Shown piece by piece: positions 23,466-35,473 of a stretch of 64,000 nucleotides of DNA. The stretch's first letter is position 1; each line of letters starts with the position of its first letter. The translations under genes and the position numbers were made by a program. The DNA comes from Tipula vernalis (taxonomy: Eukaryota > Arthropoda > Insecta > Diptera > Tipulidae), in assembly GCA_958295665.1 (NCBI GenBank), contig OY282558.1, forward strand, positions 44,020,389 to 44,084,388, read 5' to 3'. The notes beneath the pieces were generated by a model. It saw nothing but the letters and a program-made list of their open reading frames with translations, was not told where the DNA came from and made no database searches.

Positions 23466-25103
23466 GTAGCTCCGAATCTGCTGAATTATAGTAAGGTGAT
23501 TTTCAAGAAAATCGAATTTTCCATGAAACGTCTAGAAATAATCAAGCAATCTAACTGCTTGTCGGCACAACAATTAAAGCTTCCGAAACCTATCATTAGA
23601 GGTATCAAGAACCACAATCAGAGCGCATTTGCAGATTTTGGATTTTTGTGGCACCGAATCTGCTGAATTATAGTAAGGTGATTTTCAAGAAAATCGAATT
23701 TTTCATGAAACGTCTAGAAATAATCAAGCAATCTAACTGCGCGTTGGCACAACAATTAAAGCTCCCGAAACCTATCATTAGAGGTATCAAGAACCACAAT
23801 CGGAGCACAGTTGCAGATTTTGGAATTTTGTAGCTCCGAATCTGCTGAATTATAGTAAGGTGATTTTCAAGAAAATCGAATTTTCCATGAAACGTCTAGA
23901 AATAATCAAGCAATCTAACTGCGTGTTGGCACAACAATTAAAGCTTCCGAAACCTATCATTAGAGGTATCAAGAACCACAATCAGAGCGCATTTGCAGAT
24001 TTTGGATTTTTGTAGCTCCGAATCTGCTGAATTGCTGTAAGGTGATTTTCAAGAAAATCGAATTTTCCATGAAACGTCTAGAAATAATCAAGCAATCTAA
24101 CTGCGTGTTGGCACAACAATTAAAGCTTCCGAAACCTATCATTAGAGGTATCAAGAACCACAATCAGAGCGCATTTGCAGATTTTGGATTTTTGTGGCTC
24201 CGAATCTGCTGAATTATAGTAAGGTGATTTTCAAGAAAATCGAATTTTCCATGAAACATCTAGAAATAATCAACCAATCTAACTGCGCGTTGGCACAACA
24301 ATTAAAGCTCCCGAAACCTATCATTAGAGGTATCAAAAACCACAATCGGAGCACAGTTGCAGATTTTGGATTTTTGTAGCTCCGAATCTGCTGAATTATA
24401 GTAAGGTGATTTTCAAGAAAATCGAATTTCCCATGAAACGTCAAGAAATAATCAAGCAATCTAACTGCGCGTTGGCACAACAATTAAAGCTCCCGAAACC
24501 TATCATTAGAGGTATCAAAAACCACAATCGGAGCACAGTTGCAGATTTTGGATTTTTGTGGCTCCGAATCTGCTGAATTATAGTAAGGTGATTTTCAAGA
24601 AAATCGAATTTTCCATGAAACGTCTAGAAATAATCAAGGAATCTAACTGCGCGTCGGCACAACAATTAAAGCTCCCGAAACCTATCATTAGAGGTATCAA
24701 AAACCACAATCGGAGCACAGTTGCAGATTTTGGATTTTTGTAGCTCCGAATCTGCTGAATTATAGTAAGGTGATTTTCAAGAAAATCGGATTTTCCATGA
24801 AACGTCTAGAAATAATCAAGCAATCTAACTGCGCGTTGGCACAACAATTAAAGCTTCCGAAACCTATCATTAGAGGTATCAAAAACCACAATCGGAGCAC
24901 TGTTGCAGATTTTGGAATTTTGTAGCTCCGAATCTGCTGAATTATAGTAAGGTGATTTTCAAGAAAATCGAATTTTCCATGAAACGTCTAGAAATAATCA
25001 AGCAATCTAACTGCGTGTTGGCACAACAATTAAAGCTTCCGAAACCTATCATTAGAGGTATCAAGAACCACAATCAGAGCGCATTTGCAGATTTTGGATT
25101 TTT
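23466..25103. repeat. monomers linking trimers to a returned hexamer
   Basis: The units at 23466 and 23648 carry CTGCTTGTCGG and GTGGCACCG with TTTTTCATG. From 24012 the GCTG-led hexamer of 19466-20557 returns (24012-25103), shifted by 4,546 bp (25 x 182 minus 4). Its second unit (24194) keeps the full ATAGTAAGG, like the oldest copy, and not the 2-bp deletion. The unit at 24376 has CGTCAAGAAAT, which destroys the XbaI site. Confidence 0.85.
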
Positions 25104-28100
25104 GTAGCTCCGAATCTGCTGAATTGCTGTAAGGTGATTTTCAAGAAAATCGAATTTTCCATGAAACGTCTAGAAATAATCAAGCAATCTAACTGCGTGT
25201 TGGCACAACAATTAAAGCTTCCGAAACCTATCATTAGAGGTATCAAGAACCACAATCAGAGCGCATTTGCAGATTTTGGATTTTTGTGGCTCCGAATCTG
25301 CTGAATTATAAAGGTGATTTTCAAGAAAATCGAATTTTCCATGAAACATCTAGAAATAATCAAGGAATCTAACTGCGCGTTGGCACAAAAATTAAAGCTC
25401 CCGAAACCTATCATTAGAGGTATCAAAATCCACAATCGGAGCACAGTTGCAGATTTTGGAATTTTGTAGCTCCGAATCTGCTGAATTATAGTAAGGTGAT
25501 TTTCAAGAAAATCGAATTTTCCATGAAACGTCTAGAAATAATCAAGCAATCTAACTGCGTGTCGGCACAACAATTAAAGCTCCCGAAACCTATCATTAGA
25601 GGTATCAAGAACCACAATCAGAGCGCATTTGCAGATTTTGGATTTTTGTGGCTCCGAATCTGCTGAATTATAGTAAGGTGATTTTCAAGAAAATCGAATT
25701 TTCCATGAAACGTCTAGAAATAATCAAGCGATCTAACTGCGCTTTGGCACAACAATTAAAGCTCCCGAAACCTATCATTAGAGGTATCAAAAACCACAAT
25801 CGGAGCACAGTTGCAGATTTTGGATTTTTGTAGCTCCGAATCTGCTGAATTATAGTAAGGTGATTTTCAATAAAATCGAATTTTCCATGAAACGTCTAGA
25901 AATAATCAAGGAATCTAACTGCGTGCCGGCACAACAATTAAAGCTTCCGAAACCTATCATTAGAGGTGTCAAGAACCACAATCAGAGCGCATTTGCAGAT
26001 TTTGGATTTTTGTGGCTCCGAATCTGGTGAATTATAGTAAGGTGATTTTCAAGAAAATCGAATTTTCCATGAAACGTCTAGAAATAATCAAGGAATCTAA
26101 CTGCGCGTTGGCACAACAATTAAAGCTCCCGAAACCTATCATTAGAGGTATCAAGAACCACAATCGGAGCACAGATGCAGATTTTGGATTTTTGTGGCTC
26201 CGAATCTGCTGAATTATAGTAAGGTGATTTTCAAGAAAATCGAATTTTCCATGAAACGTCTAGAAATAATCAAGCAATCTAACTGCGCGTTGGCACAACA
26301 ATTAAAGCTCCCGAAACCTATCATTAGAGGTATCAAAAACCACAATCGGAGCACAGTTGCAGATTTTGGATTTTTGTAGCTCCGAATCTGCTGAATTATA
26401 GTAAGGTGATTTTCAAGAAAATCGAATTTTCCATGAAACGTCTAGAAATAATCAAGCAATCTAACTGCGTGCCGGCACAACAATTAAAGCTTCCGAAACC
26501 TATCATTAGAGGTGTCAAGAACCACAATCAGAGCGCATTTGCAGATTTTGGATTTTTGTGGCTCCGAATCTGCTGAATTATAGTAAGGTGATTTTCAAGA
26601 AAATCGAATTTTCCATGAAACGTCTAGAAATAATCAAGGAATCTAACTGCGCGTTGGCACAACAATTAAAGCTCCCGAAACCTATCATTAGAGGTATCAA
26701 GAACCACAATCGGAGCACAGATGCAGATTTTGGATTTTTGTGGCTCCGAATCTGCTGAATTATAGTAAGGTGATTTTCAAGAAAATCGAATTTTCCATGA
26801 AACGTCTAGAAATAATCAAGCAATCTAACTGCGCGTTGGCACAACAATTAAAGCTCCCGAAACCTATCATTAGAGGTATCAAAAACCACAATCGGAGCAC
26901 AGTTGCAGATTTTGGATTTTTGTAGCTCCGAATCTGCTGAATTATAGTAAGGTGATTTTCAAGAAAATCGAATTTTCCATGAAACGTCTAGAAATAATCA
27001 AGCAATCTAACTGCGTGTCGGCACAACAATTAAAGCTTCCGAAACCTATCATTAGAGGTATCAAGAACCACAATCAGAGCGCATTTGCAGATTTTGGATT
27101 TTTGTGGCTCTGAATCTGCTGAATTATAGTAAGGTGATTTTCAAGAAAATCGAATTTTCCATGAAACGTCTAGAAATAATCAAGCAATCTAACTGCGTGT
27201 TGGCACAACAATTAAAGCTCCCGAAACCTATCATTAGAGGTATCAAAAATCACAATCGGAGCACAGTTGCAGATTTTGGATTTTTGTAGCTCCGAATCTG
27301 CTGAATTATAGTAAGGTGATTTTCAAGAAAATCGAATTTTCCATGAAACGTCTAGAAATAATCAAGCAATCTAACTGCGTGTCGGCACAACAATTAAAGC
27401 TTCGGAAACCTATCATTAGAGGTATCAAGAACCACAATCGGATCACAGTTGCAGATTTTGGATTTTTGTAGCTCCGAATCTGCTGAATTATAGTAAGGTG
27501 ATTTTCAAGAAAATCGAATTTTCCATGAAACGTCTAGAAATAATCAAGCAATCTAACTGCGTGTTGGCACAACAATTAAAGCTCCCGAAACCTATCATTA
27601 GAGGTATCAAGAACCACAATCGGAGCACAGATGCAGATTTTGGATTTTTGTGGCTCCGAATCTGCTGAATTATAGTAAGGTGATTTTCAAGAAAATCGAA
27701 TTTTCCATGAAACGTCTAGAAATAATCAAGCAATCTAACTGCGTGTCGGCACAACAATTAAAGCTTCCGAAACCTATCATTAGAGGTATCAAGAACCACA
27801 ATCGGAGCACAGTTGCAGATTTTGGACTTTTGTAGCTCCGAATCTGCTGAATTATAGTAAGGTGATTTTCAAGAAAATCGAATTTTCCATGAAACGTCTA
27901 GAAATAATCAAGGAATCTAACTGCGCTTTGGCACAACAATTAAAGCTCCCGAAACCTATCATTAGAGGTATCAAAAACCACAATCGGAGCACAGTTGCAG
28001 ATTTTGGATTTTTGTAGCTCCGAATCTGCTGAATTATAGTAAGGTGCTTTTCAAGAAAATCGAATTTTCCATGAAACGTCTAGAAATAATCAAGCAATCT

Positions 28101-30743
28101 AACTGCGTGTCGGCACAACAATTAAAGCTTCGGAAACCTATCATTAGAGGTATCAAGAACCACAATCGGAGCACAGTTGCAGATTTTGGATTTTTATAGC
28201 TCCGAATCTGCTGAATTATAGTAAGGTGATTTTCAAGAAAATCGAATTTTCCATGAAACGTCTAGAAATAATCAAGCAATCTAACTGCGTGTCGGCACAA
28301 CAATTAAAGCTTCCGAAACCTATCATTAGAGGTATCAAGAACCACAATCGGAGCACAGTTGCAGATTTTGGATTTTTGTAGCTCCGAATCTGCTGAATTA
28401 TAGTAAGGTGATTTTCAAGAAAATCGAATTTTCCATGAAACGTCTAGAAATAATCAAGGAATCTAACTGCGCTTTGGCACAACAAATAAAGCTCCCGAAA
28501 CCTATCATTAGAGGTATCAAAAACCACAATCGGAGCACAGTTGCAGATTTTGGATTTTTGTAGCTCCGAATCTGCTGAATTATAGTAAGGTGATTTTCAA
28601 GAAAATCGAATTTTCCATGAAACGTCTAGAAATAATCAAGCAATCTAACTGCGTGTTGGCACAACAATTAAAGCTTCCGAAACCTATCATTAGAGGTATC
28701 AAGAACCACAATCAGAGCGCATTTGCAGATTTTGGATTTTTGTGGCTCCGAATCTGCTGAATTATAGTAAGGTGATTTTCAAGAAAATCGAATTTTCCAT
28801 GAAACGTCTAGAAATAATCAAGGAATCTAACTGCGCGTTGGCACAACAATTAAAGCTCCCGAAACCTATCATTAGAGGTATCAAAAACCACAATCGGAGC
28901 ACAGTTGCAGATTTTGGATTTTTGTAGCTCCGAATCTGCTGAATTATAGTAAGGTGATTTTCAAGAAAATCGAATTTTCCATGAAACGTCTAGAAATAAT
29001 CAAGGAATCTAACTGCGCGTTGGCACAACAATTAAAGCTCCCGAAACCTATCATTAGAGGTATCAAAAACCACAATCGGAGCACAGTTGCTGATTTTGGA
29101 TTTTTGTAGCTCCTAATCTGCTGAATTATAGTAAGGTGATTTTCAAGAAAATCGAATTTTCCATGAAACGTCTAGAAATATTCAAGCAATCTAACTGCGT
29201 GTCGGCACAACAATTAAAGCTTCCGAAACCTATCATTAGAGGTATCAAGAACCACAATCAGAGCGCATTTGCAGATTTTGGATTTTTGTGGCACCGAATC
29301 TGCTGAATTATAGTAAGGTGATTTTCAAGAAAACCGAATTTTCCATGAAACGTCTAGAAATAATCAAGCAATCTAACTGCGCGTTGGCACAACAATTAAA
29401 GCTCCCGAAACCTATCATTAGAAGTATCAAGAACCACAATCGGAGCACAGTTGCAGATTTTGGATTTTTGTAGCTCCGAATCTGCTGAATTATAGTAAGG
29501 TGATTTTCAAGAAAATCGAATTTTCCATGAAACGTCTAGAAATAATCAAGGAATCTAACTGCGCTTTGGCACAACAAATAAAGCTCCCGAAACCTATCAT
29601 TAGAGGTATCAAAAACCACAATCGGAGCACAGTTGCAGATTTTGGATTTTTGTAGCTCCGAATCTGCTGAATTATAGTAAGGTGATTTTCAAGAAAATCG
29701 AATTTTCCATGAAACGTCTAGAAATAATCAAGGAATCTAACTGCGCTTTGGCACAACAAATAAAGCTCCCGAAACCTATCATTAGAGGTATCAAAAACCA
29801 CAATCGGAGCACAGTTGCAGATTTTGGATTTTTGTAGCTCCGAATCTGCTGAATTATAGTAAGGTGATTTTCAAGAAAATCGAATTTTCCATGAAACGTC
29901 TAGAAATAATCAAGCAATCTAACTGCGTGCCGGCACAACAATTAAAGCTTCCGAAACCTATCATTAGAGGTATCAAGAACCACAATCAGAGCGCATTTGC
30001 AGATTTTGGATTTTTGTGGCTCCGAATCTGCTGAATTATAGTAAGGTGATTTTCAAGAAAATCGAATTTTCCATGAAACGTCTAGAAATAATCAAGGAAT
30101 CTAACTGCGCGTTGGCACAACAATTAAAGCTCCCGAAACCTATCATTAGAGGTATCAAGAACCACAATCGGAGCACAGATGCAGATTTTGGATTTTTGTG
30201 GCTCCGAATCTGCTGAATTATAGTAAGGTGATTTTCAAGAAAATCGAATTTTCCATGAAACGTCTAGAAATAATCAAGCAATCTAACTGCGCGTTGGCAC
30301 AACAATTAAAGCTCCCGAAACCTATCATTAGAGGTATCAAAAATCACAATCGGAGCACAGTTGCAGATTTTGGATTTTTGTAGCTCCGAATCTGCTGGAT
30401 TATAGTAAGGTGATTTTCAAGAAAATCGAATTTTCCATGAAACGTCTAGAAATAATCAAGCAATCTAACTGCGCGTTGGCACAACAATTAAAGCTCCCGA
30501 AACCTATCATTAGAGGTATCAAAAACCACAATCGGAGCACTGTTGCAGATTTTGGAATTTTGTAGCTCCGAATCTGCTGAATTATAGTAAGGTGATTTTC
30601 AAGAAAATCGAATTTTCCATGAAACGTCTAGAAATAATCAAGCAATCTAACTGCGTGTTGGCACAACAATTAAAGCTTCCGAAACCTATCATTAGAGGTA
30701 TCAAGAACCACAATCAGAGCGCATTTGCAGATTTTGGATTTTT
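25104..30743. repeat. 5.6-kb long-range repeat, copy 1
   Basis: This segment of 31 units is matched by 30744-35473. It contains, in order, a GCTG unit, a 180-bp unit, an R/Q mix, two trimers (25830-26921), a CTTCGGAAACC unit with CGGATCACAG (27286), a stretch of seven units (27468-28741), and a set with TTGCTGATTTT (28924), ATATTCAAG (29106), GAAAACCGAATT with AGAAGTATC (29288), and CTGGATTATAG (30380). The linked rare markers appear in the same order in the second copy, so this is a segmental duplication within the satellite. Confidence 0.9.
25286..25465. repeat. 180-bp monomer (2-bp deletion), copy 3
   Basis: Carries GAATTATAAAGG after the GCTG unit at 25104 and, as far as I can read, the same body as copy 2, including AAAATCCACAATC. 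It lies 3,456 bp (19 x 182 minus 2) after copy 2, so it moved there in a multi-kilobase duplication. Confidence 0.95.
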
Positions 30744-30925
30744 GTGGCTCCGAATCTGCTGAATTGCTGTAAGGTGATTTTCAAGAAAATCGAATTTTCC
30801 ATGAAACGTCTAGAAATAATCAAGCAATCTAACTGCGTGTTGGCACAACAATTAAAGCTTCCGAAACCTATCATTAGAGGTATCAAGAACCACAATCAGA
30901 GCGCATTTGCAGATTTTGGATTTTT

Positions 30926-31105
30926 GTGGCTCCGAATCTGCTGAATTATAAAGGTGATTTTCAAGAAAATCGAATTTTCCATGAAACATCTAGAAATAAT
31001 CAAGGAATCTAACTGCGCGTTGGCACAAAAATTAAAGCTCCCGAAACCTATCATTAGAGGTATCAAAATCCACAATCGGAGCACAGTTGCAGATTTTGGA
31101 ATTTT
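30926..31105. repeat. 180-bp monomer (2-bp deletion), copy 4
   Basis: The same allele and body as copies 2 and 3, 5,640 bp (31 x 182 minus 2) after copy 3. The preceding GCTG unit at 30744 starts GTGG, whereas the earlier leaders start GTAG. Confidence 0.95.
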
Positions 31106-32197
31106 GTAGCTCCGAATCTGCTGAATTATAGTAAGGTGATTTTCAAGAAAATCGAATTTTCCATGAAACGTCTAGAAATAATCAAGCAATCTAACTGCGT
31201 GTCGGCACAACAATTAAAGCTCCCGAAACCTATCATTAGAGGTATCAAGAACCACAATCAGAGCGCATTTGCAGATTTTGGATTTTTGTGGCTCCGAATC
31301 TGCTGAATTATAGTAAGGTGATTTTCAAGAAAATCGAATTTTCCATGAAACGTCTAGAAATAATCAAGCGATCTAACTGCGCTTTGGCACAACAATTAAA
31401 GCTCCCGAAACCTATCATTAGAGGTATCAAAAACCACAATCGGAGCACAGTTGCAGATTTTGGATTTTTGTAGCTCCGAATCTGCTGAATTATAGTAAGG
31501 TGATTTTCAATAAAATCGAATTTTCCATGAAACGTCTAGAAATAATCAAGCAATCTAACTGCGTGCCGGCACAACAATTAAAGCTTCCGAAACCTATCAT
31601 TAGAGGTGTCAAGAACCACAATCAGAGCGCATTTGCAGATTTTGGATTTTTGTGGCTCCGAATCTGGTGAATTATAGTAAGGTGATTTTCAAGAAAATCG
31701 AATTTTCCATGAAACGTCTAGAAATAATCAAGGAATCTAACTGCGCGTTGGCACAACAATTAAAGCTCCCGAAACCTATCATTAGAGGTATCAAGAACCA
31801 CAATCGGAGCACAGATGCAGATTTTGGATTTTTGTGGCTCCGAATCTGCTGAATTATAGTAAGGTGATTTTCAAGAAAATCGAATTTTCCATGAAACGTC
31901 TAGAAATAATCAAGCAATCTAACTGCGCGTTGGCACAACAATTAAAGCTCCCGAAACCTATCATTAGAGGTATCAAAAACCACAATCGGAGCACAGTTGC
32001 AGATTTTGGATTTTTGTAGCTCCGAATCTGCTGAATTATAGTAAGGTGATTTTCAAGAAAATCGAATTTTCCATGAAACGTCTAGAAATAATCAAGCAAT
32101 CTAACTGCGTGCCGGCACAACAATTAAAGCTTCCGAAACCTATCATTAGAGGTGTCAAGAACCACAATCAGAGCGCATTTGCAGATTTTGGATTTTT

Positions 32198-32379
32198 GTG
32201 GCTCCGAATCTGGTGAATTATAGTAAGGTGATTTTCAAGAAAATCGAATTTTCCATGAAACGTCTAGAAATAATCAAGCAATCTAACTGCGCGTTGGCAC
32301 AACAATTAAAGCTCCCGAAACCTATCATTAGAGGTATCAAAAACCACAATCGGAGCACAGTTGCAGATTTTGGATTTTT
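32198..32379. repeat. hybrid monomer at an unequal exchange
   Basis: The unit starts AATCTGGTGAATT, like trimer unit 2 (26012, 31652), but continues with AAGCAATCT, AAAAACC and GCACAGTTGC, like trimer unit 3. At the matching place in copy 1 there are two separate units, 26558 and 26740. One hybrid replacing two parents is the expected product of an unequal crossover or slippage of one monomer. Confidence 0.85.
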
Positions 32380-35300
32380 GTAGCTCCGAATCTGCTGAAT
32401 TATAGTAAGGTGATTTTCAAGAAAATCGAATTTTCCATGAAACGTCTAGAAATAATCAAGCAATCTAACTGCGTGTCGGCACAACAATTAAAGCTTCCGA
32501 AACCTATCATTAGAGGTATCAAGAACCACAATCAGAGCGCATTTGCAGATTTTGGATTTTTGTGGCACCGAATCTGCTGAATTATAGTAAGGTGATTTTC
32601 AAGAAAATCGAATTTTTCATGAAACGTCTAGAAATAATCAAGCAATCTAACTGCGTGTTGGCACAACAATTAAAGCTCCCGAAACCTATCATTAGAGGTA
32701 TCAAAAATCACAATCGGAGCACAGTTGCAGATTTTGGATTTTTGTAGCTCCGAATCTGCTGAATTATAGTAAGGTGATTTTCAAGAAAATCGAATTTTCC
32801 ATGAAACGTCTAGAAATAATCAAGCAATCTAACTGCGTGTCGGCACAACAATTAAAGCTTCGGAAACCTATCATTAGAGGTATCAAGAACCACAATCGGA
32901 TCACAGTTGCAGATTTTGGATTTTTGTGGCTCCGAATCTGCTGAATTATAGTAAGGTGATTTTCAAGAAAATCGAATTTTCCATGAAACGTCTAGAAATA
33001 ATCAAGCAATCTAACTGCGTGTCGGCACAACAATTAAAGCTCCCGAAACCTATCATTAGAGGTATCAAAAACCACAATCGGAGCACAGTTGCAGATTTTG
33101 GATTTTTGTAGCTCCGAATCTGCTGAATTATAGTAAGGTGATTTTCAAGAAAATCGAATTTTTCATGAAACGTCTAGAAATAATCAAGCAATCTAACTGC
33201 GTGTTGGCACAACAATTAAAGCTCCCGAAACCTATCATTAGAGGTATCAAGAACCACAATCGGAGCACAGTTGCAGATTTTGGATTTTTGTAGCTCCGAA
33301 TCTGCTGAATTATAGTAAGGTGATTTTCAAGAAAATCGAATTTTCCATGAAACGTCTAGAAATAATCAAGGAATCTAACTGCGCTTTGGCACAACAAATA
33401 AAGCTCCCGAAACCTATCATTAGAGGTATCAAAAACCACAATCGGAGCACAGTTGCAGATTTTGGATTTTTGTAGCTCCGAATCTGCTGAATTATAGTAA
33501 GGTGATTTTCAAGAAAATCGAATTTTCCATGAAACGTCTAGAAATAATCAAGCAATCTAACTGCGTGTTGGCACAACAATTAAAGCTTCCGAAACCTATC
33601 ATTAGAGGTATCAAGAACCACAATCAGAGCGCATTTGCAGATTTTGGATTTTTGTGGCTCCGAATCTGCTGAATTATAGTAAGGTGATTTTCAAGAAAAT
33701 CGAATTTTCCATGAAACGTCTAGAAATAATCAAGGAATCTAACTGCGCGTTGGCACAACAATTAAAGCTTCCGAAACCTATCATTAGAGGTATCAAAAAC
33801 CACAATCGGAGCACAGTTGCAGATTTTGGATTTTTGTAGCTCCGAATCTGCTGAATTATAGTAAGGTGATTTTCAAGAAAATCGAATTTTCCATGAAACG
33901 TCTAGAAATAATCAAGGAATCTAACTGCGCGTTGGCACAACAATTAAAGCTCCCGAAACCTATCATTAGAGGTATCAAAAACCACAATCGGAGCACAGTT
34001 GCTGATTTTGGATTTTTGTAGCTCCGAATCTGCTGAATTATAGTAAGGTGATTTTCAAGAAAATCGAATTTTCCATGAAACGTCTAGAAATATTCAAGCA
34101 ATCTAACTGCGTGTCGGCACAACAATTAAAGCTTCCGAAACCTATCATTAGAGGTATCAAGAACCACAATCAGAGCGCATTTGCAGATTTTGGATTTTTG
34201 TGGCACCGAATCTGCTGAATTATAGTAAGGTGATTTTCAAGAAAACCGAATTTTCCATGAAACGTCTAGAAATAATCAAGCAATCTAACTGCGCGTTGGC
34301 ACAACAATTAAAGCTCCCGAAACCTATCATTAGAAGTATCAAGAACCACAATCGGAGCACAGTTGCAGATTTTGGATTTTTGTAGCTCCGAATCTGCTGA
34401 ATTATAGTAAGGTGATTTTCAAGAAAATCGAATTTTCCATGAAACGTCTAGAAATAATCAAGGAATCTAACTGCGCTTTGGCACAACAAATAAAGCTCCC
34501 GAAACCTATCATTAGAGGTATCAAAAACCACAATCGGAGCACAGTTGCAGATTTTGGATTTTTGTAGCTCCGAATCTGCTGAATTATAGTAAGGTGATTT
34601 TCAAGAAAATCGAATTTTCCATGAAACGTCTAGAAATAATCAAGGAATCTAACTGCGCTTTGGCACAACAAATAAAGCTCCCGAAACCTATCATTAGAGG
34701 TATCAAAAACCACAATCGGAGCACAGTTGCAGATTTTGGATTTTTGTGGCTCCGAATCTGCTGAATTATAGTAAGGTGATTTTCAAGAAAATCGAATTTT
34801 CCATGAAACGTCTAGAAATAATCAAGCAATCTAACTGCGTGTCGGCACAACAATTAAAGCTTCCGAAACCTATCATTAGAGGTATCAAGAACCACAATCA
34901 GAGCGCATTTGCAGATTTTGGATTTTTGTGGCTCCGAATCTGCTGAATTACAGTAAGGTGATTTTCAAGAAAATCGAATTTTCCATGAAACGTCTAGAAA
35001 TAATCAAGGAATCTAACTGCGCGTTGGCACAACAATTAAAGCTCCCGAAACCTATCATTAGAGGTATCAAGAACCACAATCGGAGCACAGATGCAGATTT
35101 TGGATTTTTGTGGCTCCGAATCTGCTGAATTATAGTAAGGTGATTTTCAAGAAAATCGAATTTTCCATGAAACGTCTAGAAATAATCAAGCAATCTAACT
35201 GCGCGTTGGCACAACAATTAAAGCTCCCGAAACCTATCATTAGAGGTATCAAAAATCACAATCGGAGCACAGTTGCAGATTTTGGATTTTTGTAGCTCCG

Positions 35301-35473
35301 AATCTGCTGGATTATAGTAAGGTGATTTTCAAGAAAATCGAATTTTCCATGAAACGTCTAGAAATAATCAAGCAATCTAACTGCGTGTCGGCACAACAAT
35401 TAAAGCTTCCGAAACCTATCATTAGAGGTATCAAGAACCACAATCAGAGCGCATTTGCAGATTTTGGATTTTT

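Larger units (their letters stand above)
30744..35473. repeat. 5.6-kb long-range repeat, copy 2 (shortened by internal losses)
   Basis: The marker order of 25104-30743 is repeated. The shift to copy 1 is 5,640 bp up to the trimers, 5,458 bp from the TTTTTCATG unit at 32562 (partner 27104) and CTTCGG unit at 32744, and 4,912 bp from 33290 onward. These steps correspond to loss of one monomer at the hybrid unit 32198 and three monomers between 32926 and 33289. TTGCTGATTTT (33836), ATATTCAAG (34018), GAAAACCGAATT (34200) and CTGGATTATAG (35292) all keep their order. At 35292 only the first part matches copy 1; the rest is Q type, so the match ends inside that unit. Confidence 0.9.
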
